Counted from the first letter of the stretch, positions 1 through 8,205 are shown. The stretch: 26,905 nt of DNA from Streptosporangiaceae bacterium (GCA_030050125.1 JASIJN010000091.1:1-26905), one strand, 5' to 3'. Numbers and translations are program-made. The notes: generated by a model from the letters alone, not told the origin.

Positions 1-116
1 ACCCGAAACGGCGCGCCTGCCCAAGCGAGCGTAAACCCCGGCGAACGCGGGCTGATGTCCGATGGATCCCTGGATGACCGGCCCGCTCACCGCCGGGCCG
101 GGCGCGGAGTGACGCC

Positions 117-167
117 ATGCGATACCGTCGCCTGGTTCCCGGCGGGCCGGAGGTATCCGAGCTGGGG
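117..167 (+). pseudogene. aldo/keto reductase N-terminal fragment
   Basis: An ATG opens a frame reading MRYRRL-V-PGGPEVSELGL, the recognisable first 17-18 residues of actinobacterial aldo/keto reductases, where the next residues would normally be GTMTFG or similar. After the codons for ELGL the family resemblance stops and the sequence switches to the C-terminal part of an unrelated dehydrogenase. The frame itself runs on without meaning to a stop near 218. Only the N-terminal tip of the enzyme remains, so it cannot be functional. I am confident of the family from the MRYRRL...VSELGL signature, and less sure of the exact junction. Confidence 0.55.
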
Positions 168-343
168 CTGACTTCGAGACCGCGGTACGCCTCGTCGGCG
201 CAGGGACCATCCCGGCAGGCGCCCTGATCTCACGGATCGAGCCCCTGTCCCGCGCGGAGTCGGCTTTCGCGGCGCTGGAGCAAGGCGGCGCGGTCATGAA
301 GATCCTCGTCGACTGCCAGCCCGGCCGGGAGGCAGGAGCTTGA
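168..343 (+). pseudogene. zinc-type alcohol dehydrogenase (MDR) C-terminal fragment
   Basis: From about position 168 one frame reads ADFETAVRLVGAG, then ISRIEPLSRAESAF, then GGAVMKILVDC, ending at a TGA at 341-343. This is the typical last ~55 residues of a medium-chain zinc-dependent alcohol dehydrogenase: a helix, then the 'plsraesAF' segment, then the final 'VMKILV' strand. The cofactor-binding domain and zinc ligands are absent. The N-terminal side is replaced by an aldo/keto reductase fragment. The stop overlaps the TTG start of the downstream SDR gene (TTGA), so the two probably once formed an oxidoreductase operon. Confidence 0.6.
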
Positions 344-922
344 GCCCTGACATCACGGCGCTGTTCGACCTGACTGGCTCCCTCGCCGTGGTCACCGGCG
401 CGCGCCGGGGAATAGGCCTGGCCATCGCCGACGCGCTCGCCGGAGCCGGGGCGGACATCGTGGCGGTGAGCGCCCACATGGAGCCGGACGGGGGAGCGGT
501 AGCCCGCACCGTGCGCGCGCGCGGCCGCGACTGCACCGTGCTGCGGGCCGACTTCTCCGACCCGGCCGCCGTCGCAGCCCTCGCAGGGCGGCTCGCCGGA
601 TGGCCGAGGCCGGTGGACATCCTGGTCAACAACGCCGGGACTATCGCCCGCACCCCAGCCGTCCGGCATACCGACGCCGACTGGGACCGGGTGCTCCAGG
701 TCGACCTCAGCAGCCAGTTCGTGCTCGCCAGGGAAGTCGGGAGGGCCATGCTCGAGCGCGGGCACGGGAAGATACTGTTCACCGCCTCGCTGCTGAGCTT
801 CCAGGGAGGCATCAACGTGCCTGGCTACACCGCTGCGAAATCGGGGCGTCGCCGGGCTCACCCGTGCCCTGGCCAACGAATGGGCAGCGGGCGGCGTCAA
901 CGCTCGGCCCTACTTGATTTAG
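340..922 (+). pseudogene. SDR oxidoreductase (KduD-like), frameshifted and truncated
   Basis: A short-chain dehydrogenase starting at TTG 340 behind GGCAGGAGC. The start overlaps the stop of the preceding dehydrogenase fragment. Visible motifs are the Rossmann TGARRGIG near residue 20, the NNAG segment near residue 97, a serine in the KILFTASLLS strand, and the active-site YTAAK near residue 165. Just after YTAAKSG there is one extra G in a GGGG run around 843-849. Dropping it restores the expected GVAGLTRALANEWAAGGVN, but this restored frame then ends at a TAG at 920-922 instead of continuing with the usual PG-containing C-terminal ~80 residues. The gene is thus both frameshifted and cut short. 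Its 3' end overlaps the 3' end of the convergent TetR gene. The 'FDLTGSLAVVTGARRGIG' start resembles 2-deoxy-D-gluconate 3-dehydrogenases, but the substrate is not knowable. Confidence 0.75.
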
Positions 923-1539
923 CTGCTTTCCCGCAATGCGGCGCGGCCTTGGATCAAGGCGAGCGTGGCGCTTGCGGCCTGGCTGGCGGCACGGTCAATG
1001 GCGTCCGGATCGGGTGGTTCGGGTTGGTCGGTGAGCAGCGCCGCATAGCCATGCGCGGTGGCCTCGATGGCGTCGGCGAGTTGTTCTGCGGCATCGGGGT
1101 CTGCGGGGCACAGTTCTGCGACGCTGGCGCTGAGTATGCCCTCGACGTCCTCGTAGGCCTGCCGCAGTTCCGGGTAGCGGCTCTTCTTGTCAAGGCCGAA
1201 GCCGAACACGACGCTGAACAGCGCGCGTTGTTCTGCGGCGAACCGGACATAGCCGCCGGCCATCGCCGCCAGCCGCCGCTGCGGCGGATCCGCCTCGGAT
1301 GCCTGCGCGGCCAGCGCCTGCCCGAATGCGCGCAGCGCGCGCACGGCGACGGCGGCAAGCAGCTCATCCCGGTCGGCGAAGTGCCGGTATGGCGCGGCGA
1401 CGGTCACCCCGGCGCGGCGGCTCAGCTCGGCAACCGAGAAGCCGCGTACCCCGCGCTCGGCGATCAACTCGACGGCCTCGTCGATGAGCGCGGCCCTCAG
1501 GTCGCCGTGGTGGTAGCGCCTTGACTGCGCAGCCGACAT
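919..1539 (-). CDS. TetR/AcrR family transcriptional regulator
   Basis: A 206-residue TetR-type repressor. The N-terminus (YHHGDLRAALIDEAVELIAERG) and the helix-turn-helix (FSVAELSRRAGV...APYRHFADRDELL, about residues 35-65) are textbook. The C-terminal ~130 residues are the ligand-binding domain, with no recognisable ligand signature. It lies 15 bp downstream of the epimerase gene (1555-2460) on the same strand and very probably shares its transcript. A palindrome sits in the promoter of that epimerase gene, so the simplest reading is a self-repressing two-gene operon induced by a small molecule connected to the epimerase. The 3' end overlaps the convergent SDR pseudogene by a few bases. Confidence 0.92.
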   Translation of the reverse strand: MSAAQSRRYHHGDLRAALIDEAVELIAERGVRGFSVAELSRRAGVTVAAPYRHFADRDELLAAVAVRALRAFGQALAAQASEADPPQRRLAAMAGGYVRFAAEQRALFSVVFGFGLDKKSRYPELRQAYEDVEGILSASVAELCPADPDAAEQLADAIEATAHGYAALLTDQPEPPDPDAIDRAASQAASATLALIQGRAALRESS

Positions 1540-1554
1540 CTCTGCCCGCCAGCC

Positions 1555-2460
1555 TTAGGAGACGGGCAGGTGATCGCGCCAGGAGTGACGCGGTTCGTAG
1601 CCGATCGCCTGCCGGGCCCGGTCGATGGCCAGCAGCGTGCCGAACTCCCCCACCTCGCGAGTGAGCGGGACACCGGGGAAGACCTCGGCGAGCAGCGCCG
1701 CCGACGGGCGGTTCATGACAGTATCCGCCGCGGCAATGATGAAGCTCGGGCTGCCCGCCACAGCCTCCGCGGGCGCCTCGAGGGCCAGGCGGCAGGCCGC
1801 CGCCACGTCCCGGACATCCACATACCCCCACAGGTTCCACTTGCGCGCGTGCGGATCCGCCCAAACCGAGGGAAACTCCTGGTAGTCACCCGGGACCATG
1901 ATGTTGGAAAAGCGCAGCGCGACAAACGGTATCCCCGACCACCGCGCGATGTGGCCCGCGATGGTCTCGCTCGCCACCTTCGCCAGCGCGTACGTGACCG
2001 TGGGCGTCGGGTAGTGATCCTCGTCCACCGGGGCGTACCGCGGCGCCAGCCCCTCGGCTTCCAGGAACGGCATCTCCTCCGGGCTCATGCCGAACGGCAG
2101 GCCCAGCGTGGTCTCGCTGGACGCCCACACCACCCGGCTGACCCCGACGCGCGCCGCGGCGTGGAAAACGTTGAAGTTCATCGCCATGTTGGCGTTGAAG
2201 GTGACCGCCGCCGTGCAGATACCAGGTGCCGGGATGTTGGCCAGGTGAATTACAGCAGAAGCGCCCCGCAACGCCTCCAGCGCCTGCCCGTAGTCGGTCA
2301 GGTCAGCGCGCAGCGTGCCGGCCTCCAGTTCCTCCCTGGTGGCCGCGATGTCGGTCGCCGCCACCTGGTAGCCGTGCTCGGCCAGTTCCCGTGCCACGGC
2401 CCGGCCTGCCTGCCCGCTCGCTCCCGTCACGCAGATCCGCTGCGCCGTCGCTGCTCCCAT
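1555..2460 (-). CDS. NAD-dependent epimerase/dehydratase (extended SDR)
   Basis: About 301 residues from ATG 2460, chosen because a purine-rich GAGAGAGGCGG stretch precedes it. An in-frame TTG at 2487 is possible but would place the start inside the operator. The glycine-rich NAD(P) motif VTGASGQAGRAVA lies near residue 10, an acidic residue follows the second strand (TDI), and the catalytic Tyr/Lys pair is YALAKVASE near residue 160, with SSE upstream. This is the extended SDR fold acting on nucleotide sugars or similar polar substrates; the reaction cannot be fixed. It is transcribed with the TetR gene behind an AT-rich promoter. Confidence 0.88.
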   Translation of the reverse strand: MGAATAQRICVTGASGQAGRAVARELAEHGYQVAATDIAATREELEAGTLRADLTDYGQALEALRGASAVIHLANIPAPGICTAAVTFNANMAMNFNVFHAAARVGVSRVVWASSETTLGLPFGMSPEEMPFLEAEGLAPRYAPVDEDHYPTPTVTYALAKVASETIAGHIARWSGIPFVALRFSNIMVPGDYQEFPSVWADPHARKWNLWGYVDVRDVAAACRLALEAPAEAVAGSPSFIIAAADTVMNRPSAALLAEVFPGVPLTREVGEFGTLLAIDRARQAIGYEPRHSWRDHLPVS

Positions 2461-2485
2461 GCCAGCCGCCTCTCTCGCGATTTCC

Positions 2486-2519
2486 AATGTAAGAGGAACT
2501 TACAATGTACTATACTATT
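2486..2519 (-). promoter_or_regulatory. promoter and TetR-type operator of the epimerase-tetR operon
   Basis: A palindrome with arms TGTAAG (2488-2493) and CTTACA (2499-2504) around a 5-base spacer extends with one mismatch to 2486-2506. It lies just upstream of the epimerase ATG. Next to it is AT-rich DNA (2505-2519) that on the minus strand reads TAGTATAGTACATTG and contains -10-like hexamers (TAGTAT/TATAGT). An operator directly downstream of a -10 element suits repression by the TetR protein of the same operon. The palindrome is seen; the binding partner is inferred. Confidence 0.55.
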
Positions 2520-2678
2520 ACTTCTCCGGCGGCCGCCTGCCGCCGTGCACAAACGCCACTTCGGGCGCAGTGCGGCGTGTTCGTGGTCGCTGGGTTTGGA
2601 GAGTCTCAACCGTGACGCACTCGATAACGGTGTCGCGGCCGGGTGCCGTGTCCGGAACGGAGAAGGTGAGAGACGGCG

Positions 2679-3223
2679 GTGACTCAGCGCACAGAGGGAG
2701 CGGCCATTCGCTTCGACGCCGTGCTGTCCACGATCGACACATCGGCTGTGTTGCGGTTGCCTGAGACGGCGAGCAAGGACCTGCCCTCGCGCGGGCAGGT
2801 GGCCGTCCGCGGAACGATCAACGGCGTGGAGTTCCGGACGGTGCTCGAACCAGACGGGAATTCTGGGCGCTGCCCCGCAGGAGATCCAGGACCTGTGGAA
2901 CGAGATCACCCCGATGGCGCGCCGGGAATGGGTGCGCTGGGTTAACGCCACGAAGAACCCAGACACGCGCAGACGACGGGTCGACGTGAGCCAGCGGGCG
3001 CCCGGCGCACAGATCGACCTGATCGGTATGCCCTGGCTGATGATCGGCGAGAGGACGTGAGCCCACGCGACGGCATGCTCGCCCAGGTCGTCGTCATGGC
3101 CGATCCGGAAGGCAACGAGTTCTGCGCCGAGCCGGGGCCCGTGGCTCGAGCGATCACGGGGCCAGCGGCTTTGCACCGGGCCGGGCAGTGGTGTCAGGAG
3201 TGGCCGAGCATGGCGGTGCCGTG
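2679..3223 (+). pseudogene. YdeI/DUF1905 remnant with internal deletion, joined to a glyoxalase-type C-terminus
   Basis: GTG 2679 starts FDAVLSTIDTSAVLRLP...GQVAVRGTINGVEFRTVLEPDG, the DUF1905 domain found at the start of YdeI/OmpD-associated proteins. At about 2858 the frame breaks. In a shifted frame the sequence resumes with APQEIQDLWNEITPMARREW and VRWVNATKNPDTRRRRVDVS, the C-terminal YdeI domain, so the middle has been deleted with a frameshift. After about 2990 the family match ends (APGAQIDLIGMPWLMIGERT, then TGA 3058-3060). From about 3057 another frame gives GMLAQVVVMADPEGNEFCAEPGP, the final strand of a VOC/glyoxalase domain, ending near 3223 inside the 3' end of the EF-hand gene. 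This looks like two or three decayed genes fused by deletions. Confidence 0.65.
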
Positions 3224-3739
3224 ATCTGCCGGGTCCGGGCTGAGGAAGAACTGGGCGGCGCCGGCGACCAGCTCATCAATGCTGATCTTGCCGTCGTGGT
3301 CGGTGTCAAGGCGGTCGAACCCGGCGAGCGCGATCTCGGCGGCGACGCCGCCCGCGGCCAGAAACGCGGCGTACTCGGCTGGTTCGATGTACCCGTCGCC
3401 GTCGGTGTCCAGCGCTTTGGCCTCGGCGGCGACGAACCGGCCGATCTGCTGCTGAAAGAAGGCGGCGGGGTCGCCGCGGCCCGAGATGTGAGCGGCGACG
3501 AACGCCGCGCGGCTGATCCGTCCGCCGGCGTCGGCCTCGGCGGCCAGCTGTTCCCACCAGGATGCCCAGATACCGGTGAGCTGCGTTCCCTTCGCCGTGC
3601 CGGCCAGGCCGAGCTGATCGCAGGCCAGTGCGGCCATCCGGCTGACGTCGGCCGCGGTGATCAGGCCGTCGGCATCGGTGTCCAGCGCGTCGAAGATCGC
3701 CCCGATATTGCGTTCCCGTAGATCACCAGCAGGATTCAT
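3194..3739 (-). CDS. EF-hand calcium-binding protein (calerythrin-like)
   Basis: 181 residues; ATG 3739 follows a strong GGAGGAGAT. There are four EF-hand units. Three have canonical 12-residue loops: residues 20-31 (DTDADGLITAAD), 111-122 (DTDGDGYIEPAE) and 145-156 (DTDHDGKISIDE). The second, around 69-80 (EADAGGRISRAA), lacks several liganding residues and probably does not bind calcium. Size and four-hand layout match the small cytoplasmic actinomycete proteins of the calerythrin/sarcoplasmic calcium-binding type, which buffer or sense Ca2+. No signal peptide is visible. It stands alone between a pseudogene and a gene-poor stretch. Confidence 0.92.
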   Translation of the reverse strand: MNPAGDLRERNIGAIFDALDTDADGLITAADVSRMAALACDQLGLAGTAKGTQLTGIWASWWEQLAAEADAGGRISRAAFVAAHISGRGDPAAFFQQQIGRFVAAEAKALDTDGDGYIEPAEYAAFLAAGGVAAEIALAGFDRLDTDHDGKISIDELVAGAAQFFLSPDPADHGTAMLGHS

Positions 3740-4255
3740 GATCTCCTCCGGGTTCAGTCACCGTGAATTGGCATGCCCACGACCATTGTGCGTCAGGGCG
3801 ACGGCCGGGCACCGGGCGGCGGCGCGGCGCTGCCGCCGGCTGCTGCCTTGGCGCGTAACGGATGGCTCCGGGGCGGCGTTGCACCGGCCGGTTCAGGGGC
3901 GGAACGGCGCGGCGGCGTTGACACCTCCGCGCGTGACCGGCTCACCACCCTCGACAGCAAGACGATCCGCTGACCGGCATCGCGGCTCGGGAACCGCCGA
4001 GCTGTGGCCGGGCGGCGTCTGGCCGCAGCGATGCGGCAGGCGCTCAGGAACGCGCTCAGCCCGCCCTCGTGCTGTCGCACGACCACAGGCGGCCCACCGG
4101 GGCGCCGCATTCGTTTCCCAGCCCCGATCCGGGAACCCAGCGTGTCACGGCCGGACCGGAGACGGCAACGGAAACGGAAAACGGGCCAGAGGCTGGGCCC
4201 CGGCCCGTTCCGCGTCATCCTGACGGCCGTCTAGCCGCCATTGGCAGCCTGCTGG
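3740..4255. other. gene-poor intergenic stretch
   Basis: About 500 bases upstream of the EF-hand gene and downstream of the secreted-protein gene. Open frames here are GC-rich, Arg/Pro/Ala-heavy and resemble no protein. The only structure I can support is the hairpin at 4180-4209, listed separately. The EF-hand promoter presumably lies just above 3740, but I cannot pick a clear -10/-35 pair. Confidence 0.5.
4180..4209 (-). terminator. hairpin terminator downstream of the secreted-protein gene
   Basis: Perfect 8-bp arms AACGGGCC (4180-4187) and GGCCCGTT (4202-4209) enclose a 14-base loop. Read on the minus strand, the right-hand arm is followed by TTTTCCGTTT, a broken U-tract. It sits about 45 bases after the stop of the minus-strand gene ending at 4256, the right place and direction for a factor-independent terminator. 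Confidence 0.55.
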
Positions 4256-5137
4256 TCACGCTGCCGCGAGGCACATTGCGACTGACTCGAACGTGGTGCC
4301 CAGGTCGGAGACCTTGACCCGCCAGGCGTTGCTGCTGGTCGGCTTGCCGACCGGGATGCTCCAGGTCTGCCCGATGCTGAAGACCACCTGGCCGCCGCCG
4401 ACCAGAAGGTCCGTCGTGCCACATGACGCCTCTACGGCCGCATCCCCGGTCGCCGGAGCGGTCGCCTGCGTGTCGACGGCGTTGACCGTCAGCGCGGTTA
4501 CGGGCTGGGAGTTCGTAGTCCCCAGGCATACCGCGAACGAGTTGAACGTCACCGCGACCGGCTCCTCGTTGTCGATCTCGGCAGTCCAGGTGCTGGTGGC
4601 AGTTGGCGCGTTGAGGTAGACGCTCCAGTGACTGTCGATGTCGTACACGGTGTAGCCGCCACCTGTAAGCAGGTCACCGGCTGGGCAGGTGGCGTCGGCC
4701 TCGCTGGTTTCGATGCTTGGCGCGGTGATCTGCGTCTGGACCACCTGCGTGGTGTATCCGCTCAGGCCGGTAGTCCCGGCCACCGACTTCGCGCAGACCG
4801 CGTACGCGGAGAAGTTCAACGCCAGGGTGGCGCTGAGGTTGATGGGCTCGACCAGCCATCCGGTGCCGCCCGCCCCGGGTGCGTCGACATAGATCCGCCA
4901 GTCGGGATCCGTGCTGCTGGTGTGGTAGCCGCCACCGACAAGAAGCTCACCGGCGGGACAATTCGCCTCGGCTTCGCCGGTTTCGGCCGCCGCCGCCGTT
5001 GCAGAAGCGACGACGATGTGCGTCGTGATGTTGTCGACGCTGACTGGTCCCGCGAGGGCCGGACTGCCTGCGATCACGGCACTGGCGATCCCGAGTCCGA
5101 CCGCGGCTACGCATGCCGCAATACGATGTCTGTGCAT
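4256..5137 (-). CDS. secreted protein with three tandem cysteine-paired repeats
   Basis: 293 residues. The N-terminus is a Sec signal peptide: MHRHR, a hydrophobic core AACVAAVGLGIASAVIAG, and a likely cleavage after SPALA near residue 29. The mature part consists of three similar units of about 75-85 residues. Each unit starts with a Cys-containing LLxGGG block (CPAGELLVGGGY, CPAGDLLTGGGY, CGTTDLLVGGGQ), has a W/Y core (WRIYVDAP, WSVYLNAP, WSIPVGKP) and closes with a second cysteine (AYAVC, SFAVC, SVAMC). The six cysteines probably form one disulfide per repeat. I do not recognise a named family or function; an extracellular beta-rich structural or adhesive protein is plausible. GGGGAG upstream of ATG 5137 supports the start. 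Confidence 0.8.
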   Translation of the reverse strand: MHRHRIAACVAAVGLGIASAVIAGSPALAGPVSVDNITTHIVVASATAAAAETGEAEANCPAGELLVGGGYHTSSTDPDWRIYVDAPGAGGTGWLVEPINLSATLALNFSAYAVCAKSVAGTTGLSGYTTQVVQTQITAPSIETSEADATCPAGDLLTGGGYTVYDIDSHWSVYLNAPTATSTWTAEIDNEEPVAVTFNSFAVCLGTTNSQPVTALTVNAVDTQATAPATGDAAVEASCGTTDLLVGGGQVVFSIGQTWSIPVGKPTSSNAWRVKVSDLGTTFESVAMCLAAA

Positions 5138-5356
5138 GTGGTGACTCCCCGCTCAAGGGTGGCCAAACTCCGATAAAGGCGTACCGGCCGCCAGGCTAAC
5201 ATCCGGAACTCCAGCCCCATGCCTTCATCGGAGAAGGTCACCAGATGGCGCCCGGCGGCTGCGTCCTTTCGTGCCAGTTGGCAATATTTCGCCGGCAAAT
5301 CATGTGGTCAGGCAGCCGGCCGGATGGTGACGTGGTGGCCGAGGGCTTCGAATGGT

Positions 5357-6586
5357 TCACGCGGACACGGGCGGCCTGTCCCGGCTGACGGCGTCGAGCA
5401 GCAGTTCCGCGGCCACCGTCGCCCCGTCGGTGCGGATCAGGCCGGCCACGGCCTTGGCTCGTGCTCGAATCCTGGGAGTCAGGGCCGTTGTGAGCGCGGC
5501 TGAAAGGGACTCGATGGTCAGCGCCTGAACGTCATGGGTCACGCCGATGCCCAGGTCGGCCACGCGGCGGGCAAAGTACGGCTGGTCGTCCCATTGGGGC
5601 ACTACCACCTGGGGCGCGCCGGCCCGGGTGGCGGTCGTCGTGGTGCCCGCGCCGCCGTGGTGCACGACGGCGGCTACCCGGCCGAACAGTGCCTGCTGGT
5701 TCACCTCGCCGACGGCGAAGCAGTCGTCCCCGTCGTCGACCAGGGCCAGGTCGGCCCAGCCGCGGGCGACGAGTGCGCGGCGGCCCTGCGAGCGGATCGC
5801 CCCGATGGCCACCCGGGCGATGTCATGCGGCGCGGGCATGCTGCCGAAGCCCAGGTACACCGGTGGCGGGCCGGCGTCCAGGAACGCCTCCAGTTCTGCC
5901 GGGAGCGGGCGCTCGTCGGGGAAGATCCAGGCCCCGGTCTGCACCACGTCGAGGTCCGCCGGCTCCGGCCAGGGGGCCAGGACCGGGTCCGCCGCCAGCC
6001 ACGGGTGGTCGCCGAGAAGGTAGTCACGGACGTTGTCCACCGGTCGCAGGCCGTTCGCTACCCGGTTCGTGTTGAGCGCTTCGCCGAACACCGCGTTATA
6101 GCTCTGGGCGTTCAGGTCCCACAGCACCCGGTTGTCAGTGACCTCGGGCGGCAATGGCCAGCCCGGCAGCGGGGTCGGCGGGTGGTGCGGCGACGGCAGG
6201 AAGATCGGGCAGTAGTGCACGTGCACGCAGTGGATGCCCAGTTTCTCGGCCACCGACCGCGCGCCGACCGCGGCCGGTATCACGCCGCTGGCCACAAGCG
6301 CATCGCATCCTTCGGCGGCCACGCCGACCTTGTCGAACCAGGTGGCGATCAACTTGGCCGCGCGCCGGGGCATTTCATCCTCCGACGGCAGCGTCGCCCC
6401 GTGCACCAGCGCACGCAGTGACTCTCCGGCCGGCATCAGCGGCACGCCGACCTCGGCCATCCGCTCCGCGCAGTCCGGCGGCGCGGACACCACCACCTCC
6501 GCGCCGAGTGCCTGCAGCCGTACCCCGAGGGCCATCAGCGGTTCGACACCTCCGCGCGAGTCATAGGTCGACAACAGCACGCGCAC
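5357..6586 (-). CDS. GT1-family glycosyltransferase (GtfB/MGT-like)
   Basis: 409 residues from GTG 6586, chosen because GGGGACGAGAA precedes it directly and the protein then begins VRVLLSTYDSRGGVEP, the standard N-terminus of natural-product GT-B glycosyltransferases of the glycopeptide GtfA-E type. The C-terminal donor-binding domain contains VVHHGGAGTTTTATRAG followed by PQWDDQPYFA, the nucleotide-sugar motif. The length is normal for the family. Such enzymes move sugars such as glucose, rhamnose or aminosugars onto small molecules. It stands 330 bp from MFS 1, so membership in the neighbouring biosynthetic locus is possible but unproven; an O-antigen or lipid glycosylation role is an alternative. 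Confidence 0.88.
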   Translation of the reverse strand: MRVLLSTYDSRGGVEPLMALGVRLQALGAEVVVSAPPDCAERMAEVGVPLMPAGESLRALVHGATLPSEDEMPRRAAKLIATWFDKVGVAAEGCDALVASGVIPAAVGARSVAEKLGIHCVHVHYCPIFLPSPHHPPTPLPGWPLPPEVTDNRVLWDLNAQSYNAVFGEALNTNRVANGLRPVDNVRDYLLGDHPWLAADPVLAPWPEPADLDVVQTGAWIFPDERPLPAELEAFLDAGPPPVYLGFGSMPAPHDIARVAIGAIRSQGRRALVARGWADLALVDDGDDCFAVGEVNQQALFGRVAAVVHHGGAGTTTTATRAGAPQVVVPQWDDQPYFARRVADLGIGVTHDVQALTIESLSAALTTALTPRIRARAKAVAGLIRTDGATVAAELLLDAVSRDRPPVSA

Positions 6587-6747
6587 TTCTCGTCCCCATT
6601 CCGTAGGTTCCGGTTCCGGCCTGCGCCCGGGGTGGCTCCAGGCTTCGCCGTCGCTTGTCGAGTCGCCGGGACGGCCGGTGCGGCGCTGGCAGGCACGGCT
6701 GTTACCCCGATTCCCCCGCGAGTGCCAGGCCGGGCGAGGCGGCACAG

Positions 6748-6791
6748 GCTGGCATTAGCCAGCGGAGTCGTAATATCAACGGGCCGACTCC
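6748..6791. promoter_or_regulatory. two adjacent hairpins in the MFS 1-glycosyltransferase gap
   Basis: The 334-base gap between the glycosyltransferase start (6586) and the MFS 1 stop (6921) holds GCTGGC-ATTA-GCCAGC (6748-6763), a perfect 6-bp stem with a tetraloop. It is followed at once by GGAGTCG (6764-6770) and CGACTCC (6785-6791), a 7-bp stem with a 14-base loop. There is no clear U-tract on either strand, so this may be a weak terminator of MFS 1 or an operator for the glycosyltransferase gene. The rest of the gap shows nothing I can support. Confidence 0.3.
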
Positions 6792-6920
6792 CTTCATGGG
6801 GGTAACGGGGCGTAACGGTGGACTTGCGGTAATTCGCCCGTTGTCCGTGCTCATCCCTGGCTGGGAATGCGTGCGGGGAAACAGTAGCCAGACGGGGACG
6901 AGTTGCTAAGTTCTGCGGTC

Positions 6921-8192
6921 TCAGGCGTCGACGGCTACCTCCGGGGCCGCGGCCGGACCTCCGGCGGCCGTGGCCAGCGGTCGCACAGCGAGCGTCGCGA
7001 CCACCACGCAGGCGGCGAAGACCGCCCAGCCCGCCGTGCCGTGATTGATCACCCCGGCCGTCACGATCACGGGGCCGACGACGTACTGCATACCGGTGCC
7101 GAGGTTGAACGTGGTCAGGTACTCGGCCCGGCCCTCCTCTGGAGCCAGAGCATAGGAGATGCCCCAGGCGCCAGCGGACTGCAAGAGCTCGGCGCCGGTC
7201 ATGACGACCACGCCGAGGATCAGTACCGCCACGACCACATCGGCCTGGTGGATATGCCCCGTGGCCAGGAAGATGAGGCAGCATGCGGCCAGCGCTGTTC
7301 CGCCGCGCTGCAGAGCCGTGATGCCGCCGGTCAGGGTGTCGGCGCCCCTTGACGCCCGCACCTGGCCGAGCATCGCGACGATAGTGTTCACCGCCAGCAG
7401 GATGCCGACCAGCGCGCGGGGGGCAGTGGTGTGCAGGGTCACCCATAACGGGATGCCCACGCTGAGCAGGGAGATATGCAGGCTTAGCACACCGTTGATC
7501 CCGGCCACGGCCAGGTGCCGCGGGTTTCGCAGGTGACGCAGTCGCAACGGCGCGCGCCGGGCCGACCCGGTCTGGCTTTCCGTTGCCGGGGCCGCGGCCA
7601 GCAACCCCGCCGCGACGAGGCAGAAAAAGGCATTGCCGAGCACGATTATCGAGAATCCGGTGCGCGTACCGTAGCCGATGGCGGCGGTGGCGGCTAGGGC
7701 GCCAAGCGAGTATCCCGCGTTGTAAACGACGCGGGTGCGGGCCATCATCGCCACCCGGGCTTCGACGCCGACCATGCGCTCGACGAGAGCCTGGTAGACC
7801 GGTGTGAGTGCCTGCTGACCGACGCCAATCATCGCGACGGCCACCAGGAACTGCCAGTACGAGCCGACGAGGAACAGCACGCCGAAGCTCAGCGCGCGCC
7901 AGATATGGAGCAGCACGAGGACCTGGCGCGGGCCGTGGCGATCCGCCAGCCAGCCGAGGACAGGCTGGCAGATCAGGCCGAGAAGGGCGCCGACGGACAG
8001 GCCGACGCCGACCTGGGTGGCGTCGAGGTGCAGGACAATGACGAAGAATACGGCCGACCCGGCGAGATACAGGCCGGTGCCGGTGCTGTCGATGAGGCCG
8101 ATGCCGAGGAGGGTGCGGGCGCCGCGGATGGAGGCGACGGGACCCAGGAGGAAGGCGGAGAGGCGGCCGGACCCGGATCCGGAGGTGGTCAT
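6921..8192 (-). CDS. MFS transporter (exporter) 1
   Basis: 423 residues from ATG 8192, which begins MTTSGSGSGR and follows the stop of ATP-grasp 1 by 13 bases, so the two are cotranscribed. About twelve hydrophobic segments are visible. The cytoplasmic loop between segments 2 and 3 carries GWLADRHGPRQV, the motif A signature of the major facilitator superfamily. It resembles the drug/peptide efflux type and shares with MFS 2 (13196-14569) a C-terminal block around the GAELLQSAG / GEMLQGAG segment. In dipeptide-antibiotic loci an ATP-grasp ligase beside an MFS exporter is a known pairing (bacilysin BacD/BacE), so export and self-protection are the likely role. Confidence 0.88.
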   Translation of the reverse strand: MTTSGSGSGRLSAFLLGPVASIRGARTLLGIGLIDSTGTGLYLAGSAVFFVIVLHLDATQVGVGLSVGALLGLICQPVLGWLADRHGPRQVLVLLHIWRALSFGVLFLVGSYWQFLVAVAMIGVGQQALTPVYQALVERMVGVEARVAMMARTRVVYNAGYSLGALAATAAIGYGTRTGFSIIVLGNAFFCLVAAGLLAAAPATESQTGSARRAPLRLRHLRNPRHLAVAGINGVLSLHISLLSVGIPLWVTLHTTAPRALVGILLAVNTIVAMLGQVRASRGADTLTGGITALQRGGTALAACCLIFLATGHIHQADVVVAVLILGVVVMTGAELLQSAGAWGISYALAPEEGRAEYLTTFNLGTGMQYVVGPVIVTAGVINHGTAGWAVFAACVVVATLAVRPLATAAGGPAAAPEVAVDA

Positions 8193-8205
8193 CGGAAATT
8201 CACAG

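Noticed and set aside
1570..2682. 370-codon plus-strand open frame opposite the epimerase
   Set aside because: Arg/Gln/His-rich antisense shadow of a clear epimerase gene; long antisense frames are expected in high-GC DNA.
5534..6421. 295-codon plus-strand frame opposite the glycosyltransferase
   Set aside because: Mirror frame; the GT-B motifs are all on the other strand.
6535..7446. 303-codon minus-strand frame spanning the MFS 1 end and the gap before the glycosyltransferase
   Set aside because: Out of frame with both real genes and low-complexity; no start signal.
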